Of a stretch of 64,000 nt of DNA, positions 56,298 to 64,000 are shown piece after piece (the stretch's first letter is position 1; each line of letters begins with the position of its first letter). This DNA is from Cohnella abietis (lineage in GTDB: Bacteria; Bacillota; Bacilli; Paenibacillales; Paenibacillaceae). The notes under the pieces are model-generated. The model had not been told where the DNA came from and ran no database searches. It worked only from the letters and a program-made list of their open reading frames with translations. The stretch lies in NCBI RefSeq assembly GCF_004295585.1, contig NZ_AP019400.1, positions 372,001-436,000 on the forward strand. Reading direction: 5' to 3'. A program made the position numbers and the translations under genes.

Positions 56298-56752
56298 ATG
56301 ATTATCGATAGAGCAGCCCTATCTGATGCAGAAGAGATACGTGCACTTCAAAAAATCGCTTATGTAAGTGAAGCAGAAATATATAATGACTATAGCATCG
56401 AGCCAATGGTGCAGCCTCTGGCGGAAGTTCAGGAGCAATTCGAAAATTATATCTTCCTTAAAGCTGTTGTGAATGGTTCTATTGTTGGTTCAGTGAGGGG
56501 TCTTTTAAAAGAGAGGACTTGCCATATTGGTAAGCTTATCGTTCATCCTAATCACCAGAACTTGGGAATTGGCGAACAATTGATGTTAAAGATCGAATCG
56601 TTTTTTGATAGGCCTATAAGATATGAATTGTTTACTGGAAACAAGAGCGAAAAAATCTTCGACTATATGAGAAAATTGGCTACAAAATAGTAAAGACGGA
56701 AATAATTAATACGCGGTTGAGTATGATCTATTTGGAGAAACTTGATCTTTAA
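56298..56752 (+). pseudogene. GNAT acetyltransferase frameshifted at a poly-A run
   Basis: Reads as a GNAT protein for about 115 codons (LIVHPNHQNLGIGEQLMLKI is the CoA loop) up to KSEK. At GCGAAAAAATC (about 56648-56656) the frame moves; reading one frame over gives the expected ending LYEKIGYKIVKTEIINTRL and SMIYLEKLDL, stop at 56750-56752. One added A in the A6 run would restore it. Without that the protein ends at 56690 with an abnormal tail. Base error, mutation or slippage at the run could explain it. Confidence 0.8.
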
Positions 56753-56800
56753 TAGCAATTTAGAATGATACAACGAGTAGCCACCATGGAGGTTTTTTTG

Positions 56801-57079
56801 ATGAAAAGCAAGAAAAGCATTTTTTATAAGCTGGGGCTTACCCTTATTATCGTGTCTATGCTACTATGGATCACTCCTGTTGTAGTTCCCTTTATTCCAA
56901 TTAGCGTTAAAGCAAGAACGGGAATCATCACTGTCGCTCTCATTGTTTCAGAAATACTGTTCTGGACCGGCGTTCTGCTAGCAGGAAGAGAAGTTGCCAA
57001 AAAAATTAGAGGCTACATCAACCCTAAGAACTGGAGAAAGAAGCAGCCAAGCGAAGAGGGTAGTCATAAGGAAGAGTGA
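56801..57079 (+). CDS. Small two-helix membrane protein ('transporter suffix' type)
   Basis: A 92-aa protein with two hydrophobic helices (about 8-32 and 45-63: IFYKLGLTLIIVSMLLWITP and a second) and a basic C-terminus. It resembles a short domain found alone or at the end of RND-type transporters, called 'transporter suffix domain'; function unknown. ATG 56801 lies 8 nt after GGAGG, so the longer frame from 56765 is rejected. The tandem array begins right after its stop. Confidence 0.68.
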   Translation: MKSKKSIFYKLGLTLIIVSMLLWITPVVVPFIPISVKARTGIITVALIVSEILFWTGVLLAGREVAKKIRGYINPKNWRKKQPSEEGSHKEE

Positions 57080-57620
57080 CTCGTCGCGGGCCTCATTATG
57101 CGAAAAAACCGAGTAACGCACCTCAAGAGAGCCACGAGAGGATCTCGTTGTACGAAAAAATCGAGCAACGCGCCCCGAGAGAGCCGCCAGCAGACCCCGA
57201 TGTACGAAAAAATCGAGTAACGCGCCCCAAAAGTGCGACCAGCGGACCCCATTGTACGAAAAAATCGAGTAACGCACCTCAAGAGAGCCATCAGGGGAGC
57301 CCGTTGTAAGAAAAAATCGAGTAACGCGCCCCAAGAGAGCCACTAGTGGACCCCATTGTACGAAAAAATCGAGTAACGCGCCCCAAGAGAGCCACTAGTG
57401 GACCCCATTGTACGAAAAAATCGAACAACGCGCCCCAAGAGAGCCACTAGTGGACCCCATTGTACGAAAAAATCGAGCAACACGCCCCAAGAGAGCCATC
57501 AGAGTACCCCGTTGTACGAAAAAATCGAGCAACGCGCCCCAAGAGAGCCATCAGAGTACCCTGTTGTAAGAAAAAATCGAGCAATTACACCCCAAGGGTA
57601 CCATTTTCCACCAGTCGTGC
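57080..57620. repeat. Tandem array B: about 10 copies of a 52-bp unit with A6 tracts
   Basis: The anchor CGAAAAAA (or AGAAAAAA) recurs at 57101, 57153, 57205, 57257, 57309, 57361, 57413, 57465, 57517 and 57569, exactly 52 bp apart every time. The unit is about CGAAAAAATCGAGTAACGCG, CCCCAAGAGAGCCACTAGTG, GACCCCATTGTA. The variable part is the middle (CCACTAGTGG, CCATCAGAGT, CGACCAGCGG); the A tract and ATCGAG are nearly fixed. Flanks are degenerate. Open frames through it are chance: 52 is not a multiple of 3, so no frame repeats. It lies between a membrane-protein stop and the promoter of a siderophore-binding gene. Confidence 0.95.
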
Positions 57621-57682
57621 CCTCCAAACAGCCACAGAAAACAATTATGCTGTGAAATTAAAAAAGAAAGCACGATCCATTA

Positions 57683-57737
57683 TTCACAATTAGGCTGAAT
57701 ACCCCTATAATCAGTAGAGATAATGATAATCAATATC
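57683..57737 (+). promoter_or_regulatory. Promoter with Fur box for the siderophore-binding operon
   Basis: TTCACA (57683-57688), a 17-bp spacer and TATAAT (57706-57711) form a strong sigma-A promoter. The Fur box GATAATGATAATCAATATC (57719-57737) covers the expected transcript start, 21 bp before the ATG at 57759. Confidence 0.85.
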
Positions 57738-57758
57738 AACGATAGGGGTCATACAAAA

Positions 57759-58751
57759 ATGAAATTAATTACACGCTTTACGCAATTGGCACTAACTGTC
57801 GTACTCATTTCCTTCTTAGCCGCCTGTGGCAACTCGAACAACGATGCTAAACCAACCTCCTCGGCTGCTGTAGAAGAGCCGTCGAATACTGCTGAGACTG
57901 GCGCTTCACCTTCCGCTTCTGCAGAAGAAGAGGCTTTCCGTATATTGACAGACGCAGTGGGTCACGAGGTTAAAGTGCCTACTCACCCACAACGTGTTAT
58001 TGCAGCATTTATGGAAGATCCACTTTCCGCAATGGGTATTAAACCCGTAGCCCAATGGGGAGTAGCTGGTGTGCCTCAGCAATATTTGCAAGATAAGCTG
58101 GGAGACATACCGGTTCTGGATATGAACGGTGGTTTGAAGCCTGAAGAAGTACTCTCGTATTCCCCGGACTTGATTATTTTCCTAGCGCCTACATATATAC
58201 CTAATGACAGCTATGATCAATTCTCCAAAATTGCTCCAACATTCGTGTTATCTGATAATGCGATGGATTGGCGGGGAAATGTTCAGAAGCTTGGTGCTTT
58301 AATGAATCAAGAGGATGCGGCTAAGCAAGCGTTGGAGCAATACGATAAGAAGCTTGAAGAAGCGAAAAGCCAACTTGGTAGTCTCCCAGCTGAGAAGACA
58401 GCTATTCTTATACAAACGGGTGATGAGAAAACCTTTAAGCTGTTTGGTCCGAACTTTTACGGTGGTGAAACGCTCTACAATACACTGGGCTTCAAGCAGC
58501 CAGCTTTACTTAATGGTGATTATGAATCCTACTCGATGGAAATGCTTGAGCAGTTGAAGGAAGTCGACTATATTTTCGTCCTCTCTGGTAAAGGCCGAGG
58601 CAAGCCGCCAGTTGACAATCCTCTCTGGAAGGCACTACCAGCTGTGAAAGCGGGTAACGTATTCGAAGCCGACTCCGGTCATTGGTTTAACGCCAACGTG
58701 ATTGCTAGCAAGCTCATGATAGATGATGTTCTGAAAAACGTTCATGAATAA
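57759..58751 (+). CDS. Siderophore-binding lipoprotein
   Basis: A 330-aa FecB/FhuD-type binding protein that captures ferric siderophore outside the membrane. Lipobox LAAC (Cys23), a Ser/Ala/Glu linker, DAVGHEVKVPTHPQRVIAAF, FYGGETLYNTLGF and SGKGRGKPPVDNPLW. ATG 57759 follows GGGG; the frame's first codon at 57723 is inside the Fur box and is rejected. The next gene, a Btr-like regulator, starts 8 bases before its stop, so the two are co-translated. No permease follows; it must dock on one encoded elsewhere (perhaps 12152-14205). Confidence 0.9.
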   Translation: MKLITRFTQLALTVVLISFLAACGNSNNDAKPTSSAAVEEPSNTAETGASPSASAEEEAFRILTDAVGHEVKVPTHPQRVIAAFMEDPLSAMGIKPVAQWGVAGVPQQYLQDKLGDIPVLDMNGGLKPEEVLSYSPDLIIFLAPTYIPNDSYDQFSKIAPTFVLSDNAMDWRGNVQKLGALMNQEDAAKQALEQYDKKLEEAKSQLGSLPAEKTAILIQTGDEKTFKLFGPNFYGGETLYNTLGFKQPALLNGDYESYSMEMLEQLKEVDYIFVLSGKGRGKPPVDNPLWKALPAVKAGNVFEADSGHWFNANVIASKLMIDDVLKNVHE

Positions 58752-60372
58752 AAAGCATACTTTAGACCTGCAGCCTATGGCTGCGGGTCGTCTTTGTTAT
58801 CGGCTGCTGGATGTTCAGGTTCTAAGAGACACAACGAATACTCGACAATCCGAAAGAAACTTCATCGAGACGAAGTCTCATCTCCTAATTCTCTCGAATG
58901 CGCATGGCGGACGGCTGATTATTGATGGGCGATTGCATGTCTTACGTCCCGGATCGTTATTTGTATGCGTCCCCGGTCAACTCGTTGAACTAACGAATTA
59001 CACGGGACACCCGCTTGAAATACTGCTGCTTTATTTTCAAACGTATGCTATGCCTTCTGATGAATTAACTATTCCATCGACTCCGTCATCTGATTCCTTT
59101 CCGTTTCCAAGCGAAGCGATAATCCCATCCGTAATGACAGTTGGTTATCTCTTCAGTACGATCAGCTCCCACTGGGGCAATGGTACTCCTTCGGCATGGC
59201 TTCGTTGTGAAGCTGGATTGCTAGAGCTACTGGGCTTGGCACTTCATTATCAGGAGCAGCAGACTGAGCTGGCACTTGAGGCTTCACGAATGGAGCTAGA
59301 GAGGCATTACAGAAGTGAGATTACAATAGATGCATTAGCCAAAATTGCAGGTCTGAGCCGATTCCACTTCATGCGTTTGTTCAAAGAGCGATACGGCAAA
59401 GGCGTCATGGAATATCGAACGGATTTACGGCTTAGGGATGCCAAGCAATTAATGAGCGAACCGGATTCCTCATCTCTCGGAGACATATTCTATCAAGTCG
59501 GATACAAGAACGAGAGCTATTTCAGCAGTCTGTTCAAGAAACAGACAGGGATTGCTCCAGCTATCTATCAACGAAATCAAAAACGTAAAATCGCCGCCTA
59601 TAGCTGGGTTAACTTTGGGCAGATAGTTCCACTGCAGATCATTCCATTCGCGGCGGCGATGGACCATTACTGGACCGATCACTATCGTAACAAATACGAA
59701 TATGAGGTCAAAGTGCCTCTGAGTCATCAATATGAGTTTAACCTGAACGCTTTGGAGCAGTCTAAGCCGGAAAGAATTATCGGTATCCATGAGTTTATTC
59801 CCATTGAAGAGCAGGACAAGCTAAGACAAATCGCTCCATCCTTGTTTCTGAGTTGGGAGGATGAATGGCGCAGTCACCTATTGAGCGTGGCCGAATTTCT
59901 ATCGCAGGAGCAGGTTGCGAAGGAATGGCTTAAAGATTACGAAAGAAGAGTATCGGTCATTAAAGCTGATCTTCATCCGATTGTGGGTCGAGCAACGCTC
60001 CTCGTTCTCATCGTCGGTGGCAATCAGTTGACAATATGGGGACATCGAGCAGGGACGGTTTTGTACGATGATCTGGGGTTCGTAATGCCAGAGGGGCTTA
60101 GTGAGGTTAGATGGGCCAAGTCAATTGAACCAGACGAGCTAGCCGAATGGAATGCCGATAGAATATTAGTCTATGTGAATGACAATCCAGCCTCCCAAAC
60201 GAGATGGAACAGCTTGAGACAGTCAGAGGGATGGAAGAAGCTTCGAGCCGTACAGAATAATAAAGTTCACTTGGCTTCCAATTGCAGCTGCTTCGAGGCT
60301 CCATGGAATGATTATTCAGCCGACGCTATCAGCCGCTTTTTGAACGAAATTCCACGGTTATTTAGTAGCTAG
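58744..60372 (+). CDS. Btr-like AraC regulator with siderophore-binding domain
   Basis: A 542-aa regulator of the same layout as the gene at 54383: cupin-like domain (about 40-105), AraC double helix-turn-helix (about 180-278, ITIDALAKIAGLSRFHFMRL and DIFYQVGYKNESYFSSLFKK) and a binding-protein domain (about 282-540) with WGHRAGTVLYDDLGF. It starts 8 bases inside the preceding gene, an ATGAATAA overlap, with a weak ribosome site, so expression is coupled to that lipoprotein and hence to the Fur-controlled promoter. Presumably it senses intracellular siderophore and activates this operon or a permease. Confidence 0.88.
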   Translation: MNKKHTLDLQPMAAGRLCYRLLDVQVLRDTTNTRQSERNFIETKSHLLILSNAHGGRLIIDGRLHVLRPGSLFVCVPGQLVELTNYTGHPLEILLLYFQTYAMPSDELTIPSTPSSDSFPFPSEAIIPSVMTVGYLFSTISSHWGNGTPSAWLRCEAGLLELLGLALHYQEQQTELALEASRMELERHYRSEITIDALAKIAGLSRFHFMRLFKERYGKGVMEYRTDLRLRDAKQLMSEPDSSSLGDIFYQVGYKNESYFSSLFKKQTGIAPAIYQRNQKRKIAAYSWVNFGQIVPLQIIPFAAAMDHYWTDHYRNKYEYEVKVPLSHQYEFNLNALEQSKPERIIGIHEFIPIEEQDKLRQIAPSLFLSWEDEWRSHLLSVAEFLSQEQVAKEWLKDYERRVSVIKADLHPIVGRATLLVLIVGGNQLTIWGHRAGTVLYDDLGFVMPEGLSEVRWAKSIEPDELAEWNADRILVYVNDNPASQTRWNSLRQSEGWKKLRAVQNNKVHLASNCSCFEAPWNDYSADAISRFLNEIPRLFSS

Positions 60373-60938
60373 GGGGCAACTTGGAGCCTATTCCAAATCG
60401 CCCTCCAATTTTTCTTTGCAATGCGTTCTTCATAAATCTTTGTTCTTTCGGTCGTTTCTTCAAAAAATGGTGTGGGCCTTATAATGAAGTTTAAAACATC
60501 TTCTACTCCACAAGGAGCTACTAGGTGGACTTTGTTGTGTTCATCTATTGTGAGACCCAATGCTGTCGCTGTTTCCGGAAACTTTGAGATCGCATCTACG
60601 GAAGATGAATAAGGCGGTATGTTATTTGCTACGTGCATTCTTGCTTCATTTTTGACCGACCAAGGAATGTTAGGATTAATACTTCTAAGCTTCTGCTCCC
60701 ATTTCTTTTCTACTTCTTCATTAACATTACCTTTATCAAAAAAGATCACATCTACATCAGGCAGTGGTGTTCTATTAGTAAACCCGTGAAGCACATCCCA
60801 AACTTTAGAACGTACAAAGCCTGCACAAACCCACCAGTCAGGCAGATTCAAGCCTTGTACTGTTTTTAGTATCTCCATCATCCAAATATCCTTTTTAACA
60901 AGCTGAATAATGTCTTCCTCTTTGTTTATTTTCATCAT
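60369..60938 (-). CDS. Nucleotidyltransferase-fold family protein (DUF925 type)
   Basis: A 189-aa cytoplasmic protein with the nucleotidyltransferase pattern: WVCAGFVRSKVWDVLHGF followed by LPDVDVIFFD, where the two Asp are the metal-binding pair, and an NPNIPWSVKNEARMH stretch usual for the family. Members are annotated only as 'nucleotidyltransferase family'; substrate unknown. Its 3' end overlaps that of the converging regulator gene by 4 bp. Confidence 0.8.
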   Translation of the reverse strand: MMKINKEEDIIQLVKKDIWMMEILKTVQGLNLPDWWVCAGFVRSKVWDVLHGFTNRTPLPDVDVIFFDKGNVNEEVEKKWEQKLRSINPNIPWSVKNEARMHVANNIPPYSSSVDAISKFPETATALGLTIDEHNKVHLVAPCGVEDVLNFIIRPTPFFEETTERTKIYEERIAKKNWRAIWNRLQVAP

Positions 60939-61108
60939 CTAAGGTTACTTACCCCCTTCCATAAAGTCGAACGTCCACTCTAATATAAAATAGATTACTT
61001 AAGCTGTAAAATTCGCTTTGCCTAAAGGCTGTTGAATATCCAAGACAAGGTGTAAGATTGAATCATATCAGCAGGAAGCTTCGACAACGTAAGGAAGAAG
61101 GAATTTAT

Positions 61109-61999
61109 GTGCCTCGTCTACTCGTTACCGCCTTAATTGTTCTTAGTCTCATCTGGGGTGGCTCATTTTTCTTTATTAAACAGCTGCTTGAGGATTTTGG
61201 TCCGTGGACGATTGCTTTCCTCAGATCAAGCTTCGGTTTAGTTACAATTGTTATCATTATGCTCATTTTGCGCAAGCCATTTGAATTGAAGAGAATACCA
61301 TGGATTCCAATGGCCGTTATGGCTTTAGTGAATACTGCAATTCCTTGGGCACTTATCGGGCTAAGCGAAACGAGATTGACCAGCGGAATGGCATCGATAT
61401 TAAATGCGACTACACCGCTGTGGACAATTGTTGTCGGAACACTGTTTTTCAAAGCAGTTACGAACAGAATGCAATGGATTGGTATGGGAGTTGCTTTTGT
61501 CGGCTTGCTTGTTTTACTGGGTATTAACCCAGTTTCGATTATTTCAGTGGATCTATTTGGCTTTGTATGTATGATTACAGCAACGTTGTGTTATGCATTT
61601 GGCTCTCAGCTGTCCAGACGGTTTAAGGAATTATCGATGTATCAAATCACATTCGGCACGTTGTTGTGTGCGATGCTTGGTAGCGGTGGGATGGCCTTTT
61701 CTGTTGAACAAGTTTCATGGTCCCATCTTGCTTCGTCCAGCAATATGGCTATGATCATCGGCTTAGGTGTATTCGGCTCAGGTATTGCCTATATCCTCTT
61801 TTATTATATGGTGCAAAAAGGGAGCCCAGAGTTTGCTACAATGGTCACTTATCTTGTCCCAGCAAGTGCAATTATATGGGGTAGTACACTGCTGAATGAA
61901 CAGATTCATTGGAATTTATTATTGGGACTGGTCTTCATTCTTGGGGGCGTGTTCCTTGCAAATCGCAAACGACGTTCTGTAGAAGGAGGTATAAAATGA
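61109..61999 (+). CDS. EamA-type drug/metabolite exporter
   Basis: A 296-aa ten-helix membrane protein of two EamA repeats (about 5-135 and 145-290), the DMT exporter layout: SLIWGGSFFFIKQLLEDFGP, FLRSSFG, and the second-half WGSTLLNEQIHW. Such proteins export metabolites or amino acids; the substrate is unknown. GTG 61109 has AAGGAAGAAGGA before it; TTG 61058 would add 17 basic residues without a ribosome site. The next gene overlaps by four bases (ATGA). Confidence 0.85.
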   Translation: MPRLLVTALIVLSLIWGGSFFFIKQLLEDFGPWTIAFLRSSFGLVTIVIIMLILRKPFELKRIPWIPMAVMALVNTAIPWALIGLSETRLTSGMASILNATTPLWTIVVGTLFFKAVTNRMQWIGMGVAFVGLLVLLGINPVSIISVDLFGFVCMITATLCYAFGSQLSRRFKELSMYQITFGTLLCAMLGSGGMAFSVEQVSWSHLASSSNMAMIIGLGVFGSGIAYILFYYMVQKGSPEFATMVTYLVPASAIIWGSTLLNEQIHWNLLLGLVFILGGVFLANRKRRSVEGGIK

Positions 62000-62517
62000 C
62001 TTTAGTAGCGATGAGTAAGCAGAATTTCGATTCATTAAATGATGAAAGACTTGGGTGGGCGTGCATGGAGCCAACCTTCCTGCAAATTCGTGGGAAAAAT
62101 GAATCCGTGAAAACAGAGGTTATAACACAGCTAAGCAAGGGGCAACAAGCTTTATGCATGTTTAGGGTATTGCACGATCATGCGATAAATTCGGCGGGGG
62201 AGTATTATGCCTGGGTATGCTACCTGCTGGATAAATCGGGATATTGGTCGGGAGTAATGGGCAGCTTGAGCTTTTTTGAAGATACCTCGATGATACGTCT
62301 ACTTGAGGAAACGAAAGAGACTTTAGAAATAAGAAACAGCGAGCTAGGTGTTCAATGGAGTGATGCTACTATCCCGGATTTGGATCATGACAATGAGCTC
62401 CGGCGTACTGTAAGTGTCTTATTTGGGCGTTTTTTGGAAAATGCTCGAGAAAGTCATACACGAATTAGCGTGTACATTCGGTCGAATCCGCAGGAATTTG
62501 TGAGCCTAGAAGGCTGA
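61996..62517 (+). CDS. Uncharacterised cytoplasmic protein coupled to the EamA exporter
   Basis: A 173-aa soluble protein, no family recognised. It has no signal or membrane helix; a mostly alpha/beta appearance with LSKGQQALCMFRVLHDHAIN and a Trp/Tyr-rich EYYAWVCYLL. AGGAGG lies well before ATG 61996, within the exporter's end, and the start overlaps that stop by four bases, so it is made with the exporter. A role in regulating or supplying it is possible but unproven. Confidence 0.65.
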   Translation: MTLVAMSKQNFDSLNDERLGWACMEPTFLQIRGKNESVKTEVITQLSKGQQALCMFRVLHDHAINSAGEYYAWVCYLLDKSGYWSGVMGSLSFFEDTSMIRLLEETKETLEIRNSELGVQWSDATIPDLDHDNELRRTVSVLFGRFLENARESHTRISVYIRSNPQEFVSLEG

Positions 62518-62522
62518 AAAAA

Positions 62523-62561
62523 GGGCTATCCCCTGGTCTTGGTAGACCTTAGGGATAGCCC
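62523..62561 (-). terminator. Terminator of the aquaporin gene
   Basis: GGGCTATCCC (62523-62532) and GGGATAGCCC (62552-62561) with an inner GGTCT/AGACC stem, followed on the leftward strand by TTTTTTC. It may also end the rightward gene at 62517, though with fewer T on that strand. Confidence 0.85.
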
Positions 62562-62596
62562 AAGCTGCAAGATTAAGGAGATATAGTTACCTTTTC

Positions 62597-63271
62597 TTAT
62601 CGTTTAAGGGACTTGAAAGTCAAGGCAGCTAATCCTGCGCCCACAAGCGGAGCGACAATAAACACCCATACTTGGGAGAGAGCGGTATCTCCAAGGAGTA
62701 GCGCCGGAGCTAAGCTCCTTGCCGGGTTTACAGAAGTGCCCGTTAAAGAAATACCTAGGATATGTACGAATGCGAGTGTAAGACCAATGATTAGACCTGC
62801 GACTCTACTATTACCCTCGTCCGAAGTGACACCTAGAATGGTAAAGACGAAAACAAAAGTAAGAATGACCTCTACGACCAGTGCCAATAAGAGTGAAATC
62901 CCAATCCCATAGCCCTCTCCATAGCCGTTGGCGCCTAGATTTGTTACGGCACTTCCCGTTGAATCAATGATGGCATACAGAATGCCTGCACCTGCAAGCG
63001 CACCAGCTAGCTGTGAAATCACATAAACGAAGAAATCCTTGCTTGAAAGCTTACGTTTGATCCAAAAAGCGAAGGAAACAGCTGGGTTGATGTGACAGCC
63101 CGAGATTGGCCCAATCACATAAGCCAAAGCGACAATGGACAAGCCGAAAGCAAAAGCAATTCCTAAATTTCCTAGATTTCCTCCAGCTGTTGCAGCACTT
63201 CCGCACCCGAACAGTACAAGCACAAACGTTCCAATAAACTCCGCAATTCCCTTTTTCCAAGAAGCTCCCAT
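62597..63271 (-). CDS. aqpZ: Aquaporin, AqpZ type water channel
   Basis: A 224-aa six-helix MIP channel. Both NPA loops are present: NPA at 62-64 (GCHINPAVSF) and NPAR at 182-185 (TSVNPARS). The selectivity filter Phe42/His170/Thr179/Arg185 matches the Phe43/His174/Thr183/Arg189 set of Escherichia coli AqpZ, so it is a strict water channel and not a glycerol facilitator. ATG 63271 lies 6 nt after GGAGG; the longer frame to 63364 is rejected. Confidence 0.93.
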   Translation of the reverse strand: MGASWKKGIAEFIGTFVLVLFGCGSAATAGGNLGNLGIAFAFGLSIVALAYVIGPISGCHINPAVSFAFWIKRKLSSKDFFVYVISQLAGALAGAGILYAIIDSTGSAVTNLGANGYGEGYGIGISLLLALVVEVILTFVFVFTILGVTSDEGNSRVAGLIIGLTLAFVHILGISLTGTSVNPARSLAPALLLGDTALSQVWVFIVAPLVGAGLAALTFKSLKR

Positions 63272-63387
63272 ACACAACCTCCATATCTTCTCATCATTGA
63301 AGATAGTTCTTTGATGTTCCTCTATGGAAATTATATGCAAAGGATATGAATTATTTCTGAACAATAGGGAAATTTACAATTTAATAT

Positions 63388-64000
63388 TTAGATATGATCG
63401 GCTGCTGGGCTAGTTTTAGTTCGTGTGCTAGCAAATAAACATAGAAGAATCAATAACAGATTACATCCCATGGTAATGATAAGACCGTTTTCCATCGACA
63501 CTCCAGATGCTTGGCTAATGGCGATGATCGCTCCACCGACACCAATGATAACGCCAGGTGTAAATGAATCGGCAAACTGAAGGCTCGCGGACACCTCTCC
63601 GGATCCACCTTTTCCAATATTCGAGAAGGCAACTGCACCGCTAGTAGGGTGGGCAAGTCCCATTCCAATACCTGCAATGACCTGGCCAATGACCGCTATG
63701 GCAATATTGACAGCTGGAATCCAGAAAACAGTCGTAAATCCAACAACAAGCAGCAGTATGCCAATGACGATTCTTGCATTGCGGCCTCGACCATTATCTG
63801 CAGCATCCCATCGTGCTTGTAAAATGGCCACAACACTCCAGCTAATGGCTGCGCTAGCTACAATTAAACCGGCGGTATCAGCAGTCAGACCCTTGATATC
63901 CGTTAAGGCAAGGACGAGGAAGTTCTGGGTGCTAACATATCCGGCGAAAAATAATCCCCGTGTCGCCAACACAGAAGGTAAGCCTCTTCGAAGAGTCAAG
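63388..64000 (-). CDS. MFS transporter, C-terminal part (runs off the window)
   Basis: The last 203 codons or so of a major-facilitator transporter, entering from beyond the right edge. Six hydrophobic helices remain (for example IVIGILLLVVGFTTVFWIPA and VIGQVIAGIGMGLAHPTSG), with a short polar tail ending AADHI. The N-terminal half and start lie outside. The substrate is unknown. Confidence 0.82.
   Translation of the reverse strand, partial: LTLRRGLPSVLATRGLFFAGYVSTQNFLVLALTDIKGLTADTAGLIVASAAISWSVVAILQARWDAADNGRGRNARIVIGILLLVVGFTTVFWIPAVNIAIAVIGQVIAGIGMGLAHPTSGAVAFSNIGKGGSGEVSASLQFADSFTPGVIIGVGGAIIAISQASGVSMENGLIITMGCNLLLILLCLFASTRTKTSPAADHI

Noticed and set aside
57076..57655. Open reading frames of 77-85 codons across array B
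   Set aside because: The period is not a multiple of 3, so the peptide does not repeat in register; no ribosome site and no family resemblance. They are open only because the unit has few stops.

Overview
The window looks like chromosomal DNA of a Gram-positive, endospore-forming member of the Paenibacillaceae (Paenibacillus or a close relative). Reasons: giant secreted proteins ending in three S-layer-homology (SLH) repeats, a GH87 alpha-1,3-glucanase with the DS1-CBM6-TP-DS2 layout known from Paenibacillus and 'Bacillus circulans' enzymes, a copper-amine-oxidase-like domain joined to a SleB-type hydrolase, AraC regulators carrying a siderophore-binding-protein domain (Btr type), strong AGGAGG ribosome sites with frequent TTG and GTG starts, and many compact bidirectional terminators. 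No rRNA, tRNA, prophage, intact insertion sequence or CRISPR array was seen.

Layout. 0-10 kb: start of an aldo/keto reductase, a beta-lactamase-fold lipoprotein, an RCC1-repeat secreted protein, a membrane diguanylate cyclase, a DinB-fold protein, a secreted HExxH metallopeptidase and a Big_2 protein. 10-14.2 kb: an iron-siderophore uptake operon in which an AraC regulator and a lipoprotein-type binding protein share one uninterrupted reading frame with a Fur box inside it, followed by two FecCD permeases. 14.3-20.2 kb: two small conserved proteins, a SleB-type cell-wall hydrolase and the GH87 glucanase. 20-31 kb: a MORN-repeat membrane protein, a TetR/flavodoxin-fold pair, GNAT and VOC proteins, an ECF sigma/anti-sigma pair, a lone CBM, an esterase and a PQQ-type propeller. 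31-37.8 kb: an RsbQ/PAS-GGDEF sensor pair (the PAS part frameshifted), an ABC-F ATPase, a cupin, tandem array A, and a membrane-protein/HTH/oxidoreductase operon with a three-site operator. 38-52.2 kb: a cell-surface island with a 2095-residue phosphodiester glycosidase/phosphoesterase SLH protein, an ECF sigma/anti-sigma pair and a 1941-residue lectin/SLH protein. 52-60.4 kb: a second iron region with two binding-protein/Btr-like regulator pairs, Fur boxes and tandem array B. 60.4-64 kb: a nucleotidyltransferase, an EamA transporter, an aquaporin and the end of an MFS transporter.

Two themes stand out. First, three different arrangements of an AraC domain with a siderophore-binding domain occur here: a read-through fusion to a lipoprotein, and two cytoplasmic Btr-like regulators each beside a real lipoprotein. 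No siderophore ATPase is present, so the transporters presumably share one encoded elsewhere. Second, gene decay (or base errors) is common: a VOC gene with an internal deletion, a serine hydrolase lacking its 5' end, a binding protein with an in-frame TGA, a GNAT gene frameshifted at a poly-A run, a frameshifted PAS-GGDEF gene and an ECF sigma gene without a standard start codon.

Two long intergenic tandem arrays, 22 kb apart, both have a period of 52 bp, are not coding, and share a short motif in opposite orientation. They are the clearest structure here that ordinary annotation does not explain.
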